Positions 50,901 through 59,861 of a stretch of DNA of 64,000 nucleotides are shown here, piece after piece (the first letter of the stretch is position 1; each line of letters begins with the position of its first letter). A program made the position numbers and the translations under genes. A model generated the notes under the pieces. That model had not been told where the DNA came from. It did not search any database and worked only from the letters and a program-made list of their open reading frames with translations. This stretch comes from Balneola sp. MJW-20 (GTDB taxonomy: Bacteria > Bacteroidota > Rhodothermia > Balneolales > Balneolaceae): assembly GCF_040811775.1 (NCBI RefSeq), contig NZ_JBFNXW010000001.1:434001-498000 (forward strand). Direction: 5' to 3'.

Positions 50901-52118
50901 ATGCACAACTACCTTAAAGTTCTGATATTATTCACATTACTCTTGACTGCTAGTCAGTGCAATGATTCCAAAGAGGCCCTTCAACATGGGTCCTGGAAAG
51001 GGGTGATACATTATTCCGATGCAGAAGTCCCATTTAATTTTGAGATATACAGGATCGGAAACTCAGACTCCGTTCAGGTTACGATCATAAATGGTGAGGA
51101 CCGAGCCATAATTTCTGACGCAGTAATAAGGAGAGATAGTCTGATAGTGCCTATGTTCGCATTTGATATTACGCTTCAGGCGGAAGTTCGTGGTGACTCT
51201 ATGAGTGGTACACTCATAAAGCATTATCGTGGATCCTCTGTACCGTTTACTGCTGTTTATGGAAAGCCACGGTATGAAGTGAGCGAGAAGAGTGGCGCCG
51301 CTGAAATACCTGAAAAAATGGACCTACTGATAAGGTATGACCGCGATAATGCATACCCGGCTGTTGCTTTGATGAAACAGAATGAAAACCGGGTGAGCGG
51401 AACCATATTATCTGAACTCAGTGATTTCCGCTATTTTGAAGGAAAGATCGAGGGCGATTCTCTGACCATGTCATCTTTTGACGGAGTTCATGCTTTTCTT
51501 ATTACAGCTAATAAAGAAGAAGGACTTTGGTCCGGCAGTATACTTTTTGAGGAAGGATATTCCGAAAAATGGAAGCAGGAAACCGAAGGAGAACATAAGA
51601 TCAGGGATGCTTTTGGAATCATTGATCTGAGTGATAAGAAAACCCGACCAGATCTTTCATCATTTAGTATGAATGGCAATAGTATTGAGACAGCGGATTA
51701 CAGAGGAAAGGTGCTGATGGTGCAAATATTCGGTACCTGGTGCCCGAATAGCTGGGATCAGACCAAATATCTAACTGCGAATTATGATCAGTGGAAGAAT
51801 GAGGGTGTAGAGATCCTTGCGGTAAATTATGAAGCAAATTATTCCGAAGAGTACGGAAAACGAAGGATCAGCTACTATAAGGATAAGATGAATATCGACT
51901 ATCCGGTGTTATTGGGTGGAAGACTAAATAAAGAGGAGGCTGCTGAAGCCTTTCCCTTTATGGACAAAATTCTGGCATTTCCGACCCTGGTCATTCTTGA
52001 TAAGGAAGGGTATGCCCGGTATGTCCACAGTTATTTTACGGGACCTGCAACCGGTCAGTATTATGAGAATTTTAAGATCAGACTTCAGGAGATCATTACT
52101 GAGCTGAATGAAGAGTAA
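50901..52118 (+). CDS. Exported TlpA-like protein with a single Cys in the redox motif
   Basis: A 405-residue exported protein. The signal segment (YLKVLILFTLLLTASQC) might carry a weak lipobox, although Gln before the Cys is not typical. The middle (residues about 30-255) is a beta-rich domain similar to those preceding TlpA domains in Bacteroidota. The C-terminal thioredoxin fold reads FGTWCPNSWDQ: Cys281 is kept but the second Cys (usual CPNC) is Ser284. The fold is otherwise complete, with cis-Pro in AFPTLVIL. A single-Cys version could bind or isomerise thiols rather than reduce disulfides. Transcribed with the glycosyltransferase (4-base gap). Confidence 0.8.
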   Translation: MHNYLKVLILFTLLLTASQCNDSKEALQHGSWKGVIHYSDAEVPFNFEIYRIGNSDSVQVTIINGEDRAIISDAVIRRDSLIVPMFAFDITLQAEVRGDSMSGTLIKHYRGSSVPFTAVYGKPRYEVSEKSGAAEIPEKMDLLIRYDRDNAYPAVALMKQNENRVSGTILSELSDFRYFEGKIEGDSLTMSSFDGVHAFLITANKEEGLWSGSILFEEGYSEKWKQETEGEHKIRDAFGIIDLSDKKTRPDLSSFSMNGNSIETADYRGKVLMVQIFGTWCPNSWDQTKYLTANYDQWKNEGVEILAVNYEANYSEEYGKRRISYYKDKMNIDYPVLLGGRLNKEEAAEAFPFMDKILAFPTLVILDKEGYARYVHSYFTGPATGQYYENFKIRLQEIITELNEE

Positions 52119-52213
52119 TAATTCCCGGGTTATTCAAATTGTACTCAGGCTTCCGATATTATCGTTGTTCCTTTATCCCTGGCCTCTATTATTTGTTATT
52201 ATTTCTTCGCTAC

Positions 52214-52241
52214 AAAAAAAGCCCTGCGGATGGGCAGAGCT
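52214..52241 (-). terminator. Intrinsic terminator of the minus-strand unit ending in the TPR gene
   Basis: On the minus strand an 8-bp stem (52241-52234 with 52227-52220, one GU pair) and a 6-base loop run into seven T residues (52220-52214). It lies 28 bases after the stop of the TPR gene. The TlpA-like gene converges from the left and ends about 95 bases away. Confidence 0.88.
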
Positions 52242-52268
52242 TTAGTAATCAAAAATGTCGAGCAGTGA

Positions 52269-52955
52269 TCAGAGAGCTGCAAGCATACCTAAAAGCTTCT
52301 GTGCATCTGCGATCTCCGGGCTCTGAGGATACTCACGGATCACGCGAGTAGCAATATCAGAGGCATCATCGTAATTACCTGCTTCATAGGAAGCCTGTGC
52401 TGCCTTTAAGAGGTTATATGGAGTGGTATTGTCATTGACATCCCACTCTGCAGCTTTAAGATACATGGTTGAGGACAGCTCATTCTGTTCATTCTCATCC
52501 AGCAGTTTAGCATGGAAGGTGAGAGGACCCACACCTAGTATACCTCTGGGTACTTCAAAATTGTTGAAGAAAGAAATAGCTTCTTCAACATTGCCAAGTC
52601 TGTATGCACTTACTGCTGCATAATAAGTTGCCAGATTGCCTGCATGGGTTCCGGAATAATCATTAGCGATCTGGGCAAATCCATAAGTAAGTTCAAATGA
52701 ATCTCCATTAAGCGCTTTGTCGTAGTCACCCTGATTGTAATAGGATTCTGCAGTAGCCAGTAAATTCTGTGCTTCAAGTTCCTGCTGCTCGGAATAGTAA
52801 TTATATCCGATCAGGCTGCCGACTACTACAACGATCCCGATCACTGCAGCCAGTATCGTTGGTTTATGTGTCTGGTAATAATTTACGGCTTTGGTATAAT
52901 TCTCGATCAGCGGATCGCTTTCGAGCTCTTCTTTGGATAGTCGTCTTTTTGACAT
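52269..52955 (-). CDS. TPR-containing inner-membrane protein (YfgM-like)
   Basis: A 228-residue protein: a short charged cytoplasmic N-terminus, one membrane helix (ILAAVIGIVVVVGSLIGYNYY), then a helical periplasmic arm with several tetratricopeptide-like pairs (AESYYNQGDYDKAL, YYAAVSAYRLGNVEEAISFF, AQASYEAGNYDDASDIATRV). This layout resembles YfgM/anaphase-type TPR helper proteins that assist exported proteins at the translocon. The exact client is unknown. It lies downstream of the lolD gene (71-base gap) at the end of a minus-strand unit. Confidence 0.8.
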   Translation of the reverse strand: MSKRRLSKEELESDPLIENYTKAVNYYQTHKPTILAAVIGIVVVVGSLIGYNYYSEQQELEAQNLLATAESYYNQGDYDKALNGDSFELTYGFAQIANDYSGTHAGNLATYYAAVSAYRLGNVEEAISFFNNFEVPRGILGVGPLTFHAKLLDENEQNELSSTMYLKAAEWDVNDNTTPYNLLKAAQASYEAGNYDDASDIATRVIREYPQSPEIADAQKLLGMLAAL

Positions 52956-53026
52956 TTCTTTCTGTTAATGTAGTATCAAATTTTTAGGGGCTGAAAAATA
53001 GGATTGTTTTAGCTTTTACCAAAACG

Positions 53027-53716
53027 TTAATGTGGATGTAAAACCCCGTTTTTTAATTCCATGATGCGGTCTGACCGGTCAGCAATGTCCATTTCATGAG
53101 TGATAAGTAAAACGGACAGATCATCGGTCTGTGTAAGCTCGAAAAGCAGGTCCAGTATCACTTTGGTATTCTTGTCATCCAGATTTCCGGTTGGTTCATC
53201 AGCAAGGATCACACGCGGATCGTTGACCAGTGCTCTGGCCATAGATACCCGCTGTTGCTCTCCCCCTGAAAGCTGAGCAGGGCGATGGTCGCGCCTGTCT
53301 TCAATTCCAAAGCGTTCCAGCAGAAATAAAGCTTTCCTCATTGCTTCATCGGAAGACTGTCCCCCGATCATAGCTGGCATGGCAACGTTTTCCTGGGCAG
53401 TGAATTCCGGTAGCAAATGATGGAACTGGAATACAAAACCAATATTCTTATTTCTGAGGTCAGCTATCTTATCCTGACTCATGCCTGAAATATCTTTGTC
53501 ATTCCAGTATACATGGCCACTGTCAGCAGAATCCAGTCCCCCAAGAATATGCAAAAGAGTACTTTTACCTGAGCCGCTGGATCCCACAATAGAAGTGATC
53601 TCTGCAGGATAAAGATCCAGAGAGACTCCCTGAAGAACTTTTAGTTCCCCGTGTTCTGAGTTCCCTGGAAAGGTCTTATAAAGATCAGTAGCGTTTAGAA
53701 CCGCTGCTTTATTCAT
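53027..53716 (-). CDS. lolD: LolD-type ABC transporter ATP-binding protein
   Basis: ATPase of a LolCDE/MacB-class exporter. 229 residues. Walker [12 protein letters not shown] (near residue 41), Q-loop [19 protein letters not shown] signature [15 protein letters not shown] and Walker [13 protein letters not shown] are all intact. The [10 protein letters not shown] sequence is the LolD-type Q-loop. The probable permease partner is the LolC/E-like gene at 16785-18011; no permease gene is adjacent here. The gene starts one base after ymdB stops, so it is co-transcribed with the cluster above it. Confidence 0.9.
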   Translation of the reverse strand: MNKAAVLNATDLYKTFPGNSEHGELKVLQGVSLDLYPAEITSIVGSSGSGKSTLLHILGGLDSADSGHVYWNDKDISGMSQDKIADLRNKNIGFVFQFHHLLPEFTAQENVAMPAMIGGQSSDEAMRKALFLLERFGIEDRRDHRPAQLSGGEQQRVSMARALVNDPRVILADEPTGNLDDKNTKVILDLLFELTQTDDLSVLLITHEMDIADRSDRIMELKNGVLHPH

Positions 53717-53717
53717 G

Positions 53718-54530
53718 TTAACTTTCTGACTGATTAAATTCGGGGTAAATAACAGATTCTATATGTACACATTTGCCGGTTTCCGTATCTAAGCGCGCAA
53801 ATACACCGCAAAGGTGATTATTACCCTTGGCCGGCTGATATTTCTGATGTACTCCTGTCATAAATCTTTTAATAGCCACTTTCTTATCCATTCCGATCAC
53901 GGAATTAAAGGACCCGGTCATACCGGCATCAGTAATGTATCCGGTACCCTGTGGTAAAATTCTTGCATCATTAGTTGGAATGTGAGTATGAGTACCTACC
54001 ATGACCGAGGCTTTGCCATCAATATGCCAGCCCATCGACATTTTTTCAGCTGTTGCTTCGGCGTGAAAGTCCACAAAGATCAGGTTTGTTTCTTCTCTCA
54101 TTCTTTCCAGTGCCCATTCTGCAGTACTAAAGGGATCGTCAATGGCTTTCATGAATGTTCTTCCCTGGATATTCAGAACTCCCATCTTAAAATCTGTGCC
54201 CGGTATATCATAGATGCCGTAACCGAAACCGGCATTACCTTTGGGATAATTCAGTGGACGAAGGATCCGGTTGTCCTTTCTCATATAATCGAAGACTTTC
54301 CACTTGTCAAAGGAATGGTCACCTCCGGTAACAACATGTGCGCCCAGATTGTGAAAGTTCTTGATGATATGTCGATTGATCCCGTGACCTTCATGAGAAT
54401 TCTCTCCGTTGATGATCACGAAATCACTTTCATACTTTTTGATAAGAGGAGGAAGCAGGGTATTAACGCTATCAATGCCGGGATCACCGACTACATCTCC
54501 AACAAAAAAAACGCTGATGGTATCAGCCAA
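53718..54530 (-). CDS. ymdB: YmdB-family metallophosphoesterase
   Basis: A 270-residue dimetal phosphodiesterase. The metal ligands appear as FVGDVVGDPG (Asp near residue 11), INGENSHEGHG (Glu and Asn near 40), GGDHSFDK, VDFHAEATAEK and GTHTHIPTNDARI. In Bacillus the family hydrolyses 2',3'-cyclic nucleotides and affects biofilm and motility gene expression; the role here is not known. In Firmicutes it neighbours the RNase Y gene, but here it stands between zapA (10-base gap) and lolD (1-base gap). Confidence 0.93.
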   Translation of the reverse strand: MADTISVFFVGDVVGDPGIDSVNTLLPPLIKKYESDFVIINGENSHEGHGINRHIIKNFHNLGAHVVTGGDHSFDKWKVFDYMRKDNRILRPLNYPKGNAGFGYGIYDIPGTDFKMGVLNIQGRTFMKAIDDPFSTAEWALERMREETNLIFVDFHAEATAEKMSMGWHIDGKASVMVGTHTHIPTNDARILPQGTGYITDAGMTGSFNSVIGMDKKVAIKRFMTGVHQKYQPAKGNNHLCGVFARLDTETGKCVHIESVIYPEFNQSES

Positions 54531-54540
54531 AATTTACTCC

Positions 54541-54843
54541 TTATTCTCTGATTTCTGAAAGCAGCTTTTCCAGACTATGATTAACTCTTTCCATGACCAG
54601 GGTGTCATTATTTTCAAGGTCTGAGCTCTTTCTTTTAGCTTCAAATAATTCTTCTGCAATGGATAATGCTGCCAATACCATCACGGTTGATTCGGGCTGT
54701 TTTACCAGCTGTTGCCGGTATTCCTGAAAGCGGTCATCCACATACTTGCATATACGGATCATTGCTTCTTCTTCGGATTCCTCGACTTTAAGAGGATACT
54801 GTCGCCCGAGTATATTAACCTTAATCGATTTCATGGGAGTCAC
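54541..54843 (-). CDS. zapA: Cell division protein ZapA
   Basis: A small cytoplasmic protein that bundles FtsZ filaments. 100 residues with the ZapA fold: beta hairpin VNILGRQYPLKVEES at the start, then two helices including CKYVDDRFQEYRQQL and VMVLAALSIAEELFEAK and a C-terminal coiled coil. ATG codons at positions 1 and 4 are both usable; the second (54834) starts directly at the conserved part. It overlaps the coiled-coil gene upstream by 23 bases, so the two proteins are probably made in fixed proportion. Confidence 0.92.
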   Translation of the reverse strand: MTPMKSIKVNILGRQYPLKVEESEEEAMIRICKYVDDRFQEYRQQLVKQPESTVMVLAALSIAEELFEAKRKSSDLENNDTLVMERVNHSLEKLLSEIRE

Positions 54844-55084
54844 CTAAATGATTATCGATTTTACTGATCATTCCCTTTATCTGTTGCCGGATGGCCAGAC
54901 GTTCTGATTCACTGATCGCTGAAAAGATATCGGTTTGTTTATCTCTTTCTTCTTCCAGTTTGGTCTTGAGTCCGGAATTTTCTCTCTTCAGCTCACGGAT
55001 CTCCGCCTTAAGAGAGGCCACTTCTTCGCTGACTTCACTCAGGAGTCTTCTGAACTGATCGCTTTGTTGTGCAAATTGATTCAT
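54821..55084 (-). CDS. Small coiled-coil protein, ZapB-like
   Basis: An 87-residue protein that is almost entirely one long coiled coil with heptads (FRRLLSEVSEEVASLKAEI in part, and LKRENSGLKTKLEEE). ZapB is a coiled-coil partner of ZapA in enterobacteria, and this gene is directly upstream of zapA with a 23-base overlap, so a ZapB-like role is reasonable, although sequence identity cannot be judged. It sits 12 bases after pheT, so the cell-division pair appears to be transcribed with the phenylalanine synthetase genes. Confidence 0.7.
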   Translation of the reverse strand: MNQFAQQSDQFRRLLSEVSEEVASLKAEIRELKRENSGLKTKLEEERDKQTDIFSAISESERLAIRQQIKGMISKIDNHLGDSHEID

Positions 55085-55096
55085 GAGCCTTAAGCT

Positions 55097-57508
55097 TTAT
55101 GATCTTAGTTTTGCAGAATAATCTTTTTCAAGTGAATTAACAATACGATTAATAATAGGTTCTATTTCTTTGATGTTCAATGTCTTGTTGGGATCGAGAA
55201 AGCTCAGGCGGAATGCCAGACTCTTCTTTCCTTTGCCGATCGAGTCCCCCTCAAACACATCAAAAATATCGAGGCTATGTAATGTATTACCTGCTTTATT
55301 ACGAATATTGCTAAGCAGATCGGTCGCAGCAACTTCCTGTTCAACGATCACAGCAAAATCGTAATCGAATGCCGGGAACTTCGGAACCGGTGAGAATTTT
55401 CTTTCCGGAATATCTTCCAGTGCTTTTGCTATAAGACTCAATGATAACTCAGCAGCATAAGCTTCGTTATCAAAGTCGTAGGTTTTCTTCAGATCATCAG
55501 AAACACGGAATAATCTGCCTACTTCTGATTTACCCATTTTCAGCAGCAGGGTGTCCTGATCTTTGCTTTCTTCCTTTATGCGATCTTTGATCCCCAGTTT
55601 TTCGAACAGTCCGTATAGTGCAGATTTCAGGTCAAAAGCTGAATACAGGGTTCGTTCGCCTGACCAGTGTTCTTTATGCTTAGCTCCGGATAATCCCATT
55701 AGAAGATGAGTCTCTTCTCGTATTCCGGTATGATAACTATGATCCTCACTTGCCCAGAATACATTACCGATCTCGAAGAACCGAACACTCTCAGCCTTAC
55801 GATTAAAGTTATAGGAGGCCGATTTCAGAAAACCATGCAACAGAGATGGTCTCAGCGTACTCATATCTTTGGTGAGAGGATTGAGAGTAGGGATCATATT
55901 CCTCAGATCGCCAAAACTGGATGCCTCTTTCTCAGAGATAAGTGAGTTGGTATAGATCTCTCTGAAACCAAGCTGAAGACTAATGGTCCGTATCTTTTCC
56001 ATGAGTATTTCCCAATCACTGAATGCATCGGTGGATACATAGATTCCGTGAGAAGGAGACTCAATATTATTGTAGTCATAAAGTCTTCCGACCTCTTCGA
56101 TCAGGTCAACTTCACGCTCAAGATCAGGACGGAAAGGAGGGATATGGAAAGTAATATCTTTATCTGACTTGCTTATCACTTCCAGCTCAAGTCCGTCAAG
56201 TATCTTCAGAGTCTCCTCAACAGAAAACTCGGTGCCCAACAAACGGTTCAACTGGCCGATCCTCAGGTTTACTTTTTTAACCTCCGTTTTAACCGGGTGT
56301 ATGTCAATGATCTCATCCGATTGTTGACCGCCGGCAATCTCAATGATAAGATCTGCAGCACGTTGTGCAGCTATTGCCTGAATAGTAGGATCGATCCCGC
56401 GTTCAAATCGATAAGAGGCGTCTGTCTGAAGACTTTGTTCCTTAGCTGTTTTACGGACTGAACCCGGATCAAAATAAGCCGATTCGATCAATATACAGTT
56501 GGTATCATCACTCACCTCAGAATTAAGGCCTCCCATTACTCCTGCAATTGCAACGGGTTTTTCTCCGTCACAAATAAAGAGTGTGCCTGGAGCACACTTA
56601 CGATTCACATGATCAAGGGTCTCAAATTCTATTTCTTCATCGAAATCTGTCACAACGATCTTTTTCCCTGCGATCTGGTTGTAATCAAAAGCATGCAGGG
56701 GCTGACCCAGTTCAAACATGACATAATTGGTGGCATCCACCACATTATTAACCGGCCGGACTCCGATTGCCTTTAATTTATTCTGAAGCCATGCAGGTGA
56801 TTCATCTATGGTGATCCCTTTGATCAGGATCCCCGAGTAACGGTGACATTTATCCGGGCTGTTGATCTCTATACTGATATCGTCTGACTTTTCCACGACC
56901 TTGCCCTTTAATTCAGCAGGCTCATAGCGAAACTCTTTATTCAGTGCTGCAGCGGCATCACGTGCCACACCGAGATGGCAGGTAGCATCGGGCCGGTTGG
57001 GTGTAATGGCTATGTCAATGACGGTATCTTCATACAGGTCAAAGATCTCAGAGACGGGAGTGCCAATTTTAAGATCTTCATCAAGCACCATAATACCGGC
57101 ATGATCAGTGCCAATGCCGAGTTCATCCTCCGCACAGATCATACCTTCTGATACTTCACCACGAAGTTTGGCTTTTTTGATGGTTAACAGATCACCGTTA
57201 TCAAGTTTTATAGGAAGAGTGGATCCTACGGTTGCAACCGGTACTTTCTGGCCGGCTGCTACATTTTTAGCACCACAGACGATCTGTTTTTTCTCTTCTC
57301 CAAGGTCAACCTGGCAGAGTTGAAGACGATCTGCATTAGGGTGGGGCACTACTTCCAGCACCTCACCTACGATCACACCGTCCAGACTGCTTCCAAAAGA
57401 TTCAATTTCTTCAACTTCAAGACCGATAAGGGTCAGTTTGTCGGCCAGTTCTTCCGGATTTAATCCCGGATCTACAAATTCTTTAAGCCAGTTATAGGAT
57501 ACTTTCAT
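55097..57508 (-). CDS. pheT: Phenylalanyl-tRNA synthetase beta subunit
   Basis: Beta subunit of the (alpha-beta)2 class II enzyme that charges tRNA-Phe. 803 residues, family length. Order: N-terminal B1 domain and EMAP/tRNA-binding fold (VIVGEVLEVVPHPNADRL near residue 45), B5 and B3/B4 editing domain (around 220-390), class II-like core, and a C-terminal RNP-like anticodon domain ending FRLSFLDPNKTLNIKEIEP (in part). pheS lies 17 bases upstream. The downstream genes are the ZapB-like and zapA genes. Confidence 0.97.
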   Translation of the reverse strand: MKVSYNWLKEFVDPGLNPEELADKLTLIGLEVEEIESFGSSLDGVIVGEVLEVVPHPNADRLQLCQVDLGEEKKQIVCGAKNVAAGQKVPVATVGSTLPIKLDNGDLLTIKKAKLRGEVSEGMICAEDELGIGTDHAGIMVLDEDLKIGTPVSEIFDLYEDTVIDIAITPNRPDATCHLGVARDAAAALNKEFRYEPAELKGKVVEKSDDISIEINSPDKCHRYSGILIKGITIDESPAWLQNKLKAIGVRPVNNVVDATNYVMFELGQPLHAFDYNQIAGKKIVVTDFDEEIEFETLDHVNRKCAPGTLFICDGEKPVAIAGVMGGLNSEVSDDTNCILIESAYFDPGSVRKTAKEQSLQTDASYRFERGIDPTIQAIAAQRAADLIIEIAGGQQSDEIIDIHPVKTEVKKVNLRIGQLNRLLGTEFSVEETLKILDGLELEVISKSDKDITFHIPPFRPDLEREVDLIEEVGRLYDYNNIESPSHGIYVSTDAFSDWEILMEKIRTISLQLGFREIYTNSLISEKEASSFGDLRNMIPTLNPLTKDMSTLRPSLLHGFLKSASYNFNRKAESVRFFEIGNVFWASEDHSYHTGIREETHLLMGLSGAKHKEHWSGERTLYSAFDLKSALYGLFEKLGIKDRIKEESKDQDTLLLKMGKSEVGRLFRVSDDLKKTYDFDNEAYAAELSLSLIAKALEDIPERKFSPVPKFPAFDYDFAVIVEQEVAATDLLSNIRNKAGNTLHSLDIFDVFEGDSIGKGKKSLAFRLSFLDPNKTLNIKEIEPIINRIVNSLEKDYSAKLRS

Positions 57509-57525
57509 TAATACTCAAAAATAGA

Positions 57526-58539
57526 TTAAGTGAATTGTTCTAAGAAGCGGATGTCATTGTCATAGAATGTGCGGATATCATCGATCTCGTGTCGAAGGAT
57601 CGCGATTCGTTCAACTCCCATACCCCAGGCGAAACCGGTATATTTTTCTGAATCAATACCTGCGGCATCAAAAACGTTTGGGTCAACCATTCCGGCTCCC
57701 AGTATTTCCAGCCATTTACCTTTGGAGTTTCCTCCCTGATCCCACCAGATATCCATTTCCAGGCTGGGCTCTGTAAAAGGGAAAAAACCGGGACGCAACC
57801 GGTATTTCACATCTGAGCCGAACATTAACTTGACAAAGGTAATAAGCGTCTCTTTAAGATCAGCTACACTTACATTCTCATCTACATATAATGCCTCAAC
57901 CTGATGGAAAAGAAAATAGGACTTAGGCGAGACTGCTTCGTTCCTGTAAACTCTTCCCGGCATGATAGACCGAATAGGTGGTTTTTGATTCTCCATCAAA
58001 CGGATCTGAACCGGAGATGTATGAGTACGTAAAACCAGATCATCCACTTTGGGGTCATCACTCTTGCGGATGAAGAAGGTATCCTGTTCATCTCTTGCAG
58101 GATGATTCGGAGGGAAATTTAAGGCCGTAAAATTATGAAAGTCATCTTCGATCTCCGGGCCGTGCGCTATGGTAAAGCCCAGGCGATAAAAGATCTGTTT
58201 CATCTCATTCAGGGTCTGGGTAAGAGGATGAAGTGATCCCAGCGGCATCTCAGGAGGAGTGAGGGAGAGATCATCTTTAGCACTCAAATTGCGGGTAACC
58301 TGTTTTTCCAGTGCAGCTTTAGCCTCATCAAAGATGGTTTGTGCGGTATTTTTTGCTTCATTCATAGCCTTACCAACCGCGGCACGTTCCTCCTTTGGAA
58401 CTTGTCCAAGCTGTTTGAACATGGTCTGGACCTTTCCGTTACGGGAAAGAAATTCGAGGCGGTACTCTTCCAGTTCTTCCTCATTCTGAATAGAGTAGGA
58501 GCTGATCTCATCTAAGAGGGTTTTGATATCCTCAAGCAT
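57526..58539 (-). CDS. pheS: Phenylalanyl-tRNA synthetase alpha subunit
   Basis: Catalytic alpha subunit. 337 residues. An N-terminal coiled coil (residues about 1-80) is followed by class II motifs: motif 1 region IEDDFHNFTALNFPPNHPARD, motif 2 GRVYRNEAVSPKSYFLFHQVE and motif 3 GFAWGMGVERIAILRH. The phenylalanine-binding segment PEIEDDFHNF is preserved. Located after rplT with a terminator-like hairpin in between and 17 bases before pheT. Confidence 0.97.
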   Translation of the reverse strand: MLEDIKTLLDEISSYSIQNEEELEEYRLEFLSRNGKVQTMFKQLGQVPKEERAAVGKAMNEAKNTAQTIFDEAKAALEKQVTRNLSAKDDLSLTPPEMPLGSLHPLTQTLNEMKQIFYRLGFTIAHGPEIEDDFHNFTALNFPPNHPARDEQDTFFIRKSDDPKVDDLVLRTHTSPVQIRLMENQKPPIRSIMPGRVYRNEAVSPKSYFLFHQVEALYVDENVSVADLKETLITFVKLMFGSDVKYRLRPGFFPFTEPSLEMDIWWDQGGNSKGKWLEILGAGMVDPNVFDAAGIDSEKYTGFAWGMGVERIAILRHEIDDIRTFYDNDIRFLEQFT

Positions 58540-58583
58540 ACAGTATCTGTGTTTTTAAAGGGTAAATAGATATGGCCTAAAAT

Positions 58584-58623
58584 AAAAAAACCGGTAAACC
58601 TTACTCAATAAGATCTACCGGTT
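58584..58623 (-). terminator. Terminator or attenuator between rplT and pheS
   Basis: An 8-bp stem AACCGGTA (58589-58596) with TACCGGTT (58616-58623), extended by a partly paired inner part, and seven consecutive A residues at 58584-58590, which read as T on the minus strand after the stem. It sits between the rplT stop (58643) and the pheS start (58539). In E. coli pheST is attenuated in this region; I did not detect a Phe-rich leader peptide here, so a plain partial terminator is the safer reading. Confidence 0.75.
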
Positions 58624-58642
58624 ATATAAGCTAAAATAGCTT

Positions 58643-58990
58643 TTAAGCTGTGGCTTCCTTCACGATGGCAGCAAACGTGTCCGGATCATGAACTGCGAGG
58701 TCAGCCAGAACCTTACGGTTGATCTCCATATCCTTGTCTTTCATAGCGCTGATAAGACGAGAATAAGTAGTACCGTTCAGTCGTGCTGCTGCATTGATAC
58801 GGACGATCCAAAGTCTGCGGAAGGTTCTTTTACGGACCTTACGATCACGGTATTGGTACTGAAGACCTTTCTCAACCGCATTCTTGGATATGGTGTAAAC
58901 ATTTTTACGTTTGCCCCAGTAGCCTTTCGCCATTTTTAAAATCTTACGGCGACGGCGACGGGAAGCCACTAAGTTTCTTGAACGTGGCAT
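58643..58990 (-). CDS. rplT: 50S ribosomal protein L20
   Basis: 115 residues, family length. The N-terminus [20 protein letters not shown] and the segments [21 protein letters not shown] (in part) and [20 protein letters not shown] are strongly conserved. L20 binds 23S rRNA early in 50S assembly and, in several bacteria, represses its own operon. Here it follows rpmI by 19 bases within infC-rpmI-rplT. Confidence 0.97.
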   Translation of the reverse strand: MPRSRNLVASRRRRRKILKMAKGYWGKRKNVYTISKNAVEKGLQYQYRDRKVRKRTFRRLWIVRINAAARLNGTTYSRLISAMKDKDMEINRKVLADLAVHDPDTFAAIVKEATA

Positions 58991-59009
58991 TTTTGTATAT
59001 GTTTAGAAG

Positions 59010-59210
59010 TTAAAATTTATAAGGGATCAACTCTTTGACAGCCTTTTCATTCGACTTGTCGACGATGGTGTCTTTACCGAGTTGTCTTTTCGTTTTACTG
59101 CTCTTCTTTGTCAGTATGTGGCGCTTAAATGCTTTCTTACGCTTAATTTTACCGCTACCGGTAACTTTAAAGCGCTTTTTAGCACCACTATTACTTTTCA
59201 TTTTTGGCAT
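59010..59210 (-). CDS. rpmI: 50S ribosomal protein L35
   Basis: 66 residues, the usual size. [20 protein letters not shown] is the standard N-terminus, and the body is Lys/Arg rich ([20 protein letters not shown]). Between infC (76-base gap) and rplT (19-base gap), as in the classic operon order. Confidence 0.97.
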   Translation of the reverse strand: MPKMKSNSGAKKRFKVTGSGKIKRKKAFKRHILTKKSSKTKRQLGKDTIVDKSNEKAVKELIPYKF

Positions 59211-59286
59211 TGGAATCCACCAACTTTTGTGAAAAATTAAAGACTTGAAAAATAGGCAGAATAAAAGCGGGAATCAACGTTTAGGA

Positions 59287-59829
59287 TCAGCTTTTTGATG
59301 GCGTCAGCATCATGATCATTCTTCTGCCTTCCATATTGGGTTTTGTTTCGATCTTAGAAACATCTTCCAGGCTCTTTGCAAGCTTAAGAAGGAGGAGTTC
59401 TCCCTTTTCGGTATACAGCATATCACGTCCACGGAACTGAACGGTTGCTTTAACTTTATCACCACCTTCGAGGAACTCGCGTGCGTGACGGGTTTTGAAT
59501 TCCAGATCGTGATCATCCGTATTAGGACGAAACCGAAGCTCTTTTACCGTAACAGTGTGCTGCTTCTTTTTAGCTTCTTTCTCTTTTTTCTTTTTCTCGT
59601 ACATGTACTTTCCGAAATCGATCACCTTACAGACGGGTGGTCTTGCATCCGGTGCAACCTCAACGAGATCAAGATTATATTGTTCGGCAATTTGAATTGC
59701 ACGATCTAGTGTGGTGACCTCATGGCCTTCATCCGGCTTGATCACCCGAACCTGGTCGGCTCTGATTTCATCATTTACCCGAGGACGGTCTTCTTGTCGT
59801 GGTCGTCCTCTAAAGTTTCTTCTTGCGAT
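59287..59829 (-). CDS. infC: Translation initiation factor IF-3, with an AUC start codon
   Basis: Prevents premature joining of ribosomal subunits and monitors start-codon choice. 180 residues when read from ATC at 59829. The N-terminal part ARRNFRGRPRQEDRPRVND and EIRADQVRVIKPDEGH matches IF-3, which would be truncated if translation began at the internal GTG at 59745 (152 residues). No ATG, GTG or TTG exists between the upstream stop (59841-59839) and that GTG. A Shine-Dalgarno AGAGG lies five bases before the ATC. The C-terminal domain includes HTVTVKELRFRP. Rare start codons (AUU in E. coli) are known to let IF-3 repress its own synthesis. thrS is 32 bases upstream. Confidence 0.92.
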   Translation of the reverse strand: MARRNFRGRPRQEDRPRVNDEIRADQVRVIKPDEGHEVTTLDRAIQIAEQYNLDLVEVAPDARPPVCKVIDFGKYMYEKKKKEKEAKKKQHTVTVKELRFRPNTDDHDLEFKTRHAREFLEGGDKVKATVQFRGRDMLYTEKGELLLLKLAKSLEDVSKIETKPNMEGRRMIMMLTPSKS

Positions 59830-59840
59830 AGTAACCTCTT
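59830..59840 (-). promoter_or_regulatory. Ribosome binding site fixing the AUC start of infC
   Basis: On the minus strand AAGAGGTT (59840-59833) contains AGAGG, a good Shine-Dalgarno core, five bases ahead of the ATC codon at 59829. It overlaps the in-frame stop TAA (59841-59839), so the site lies just where the protein frame opens. This supports the non-canonical start. Confidence 0.8.
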
Positions 59841-59861
59841 ATTTTAGTTAGTCTTTATTAA

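Noticed and set aside
59211..59286. infC-rpmI gap as an L20-binding leader
   Set aside because: I cannot recognise the known pseudoknot or the 23S-like site by eye; only two loose repeats of GATTCC are seen.
59743..59745. GTG at 59745 as the infC start
   Set aside because: It would cut off the conserved N-terminal segment of IF-3 and has no Shine-Dalgarno; the ATC at 59829 with AGAGG in front fits better.
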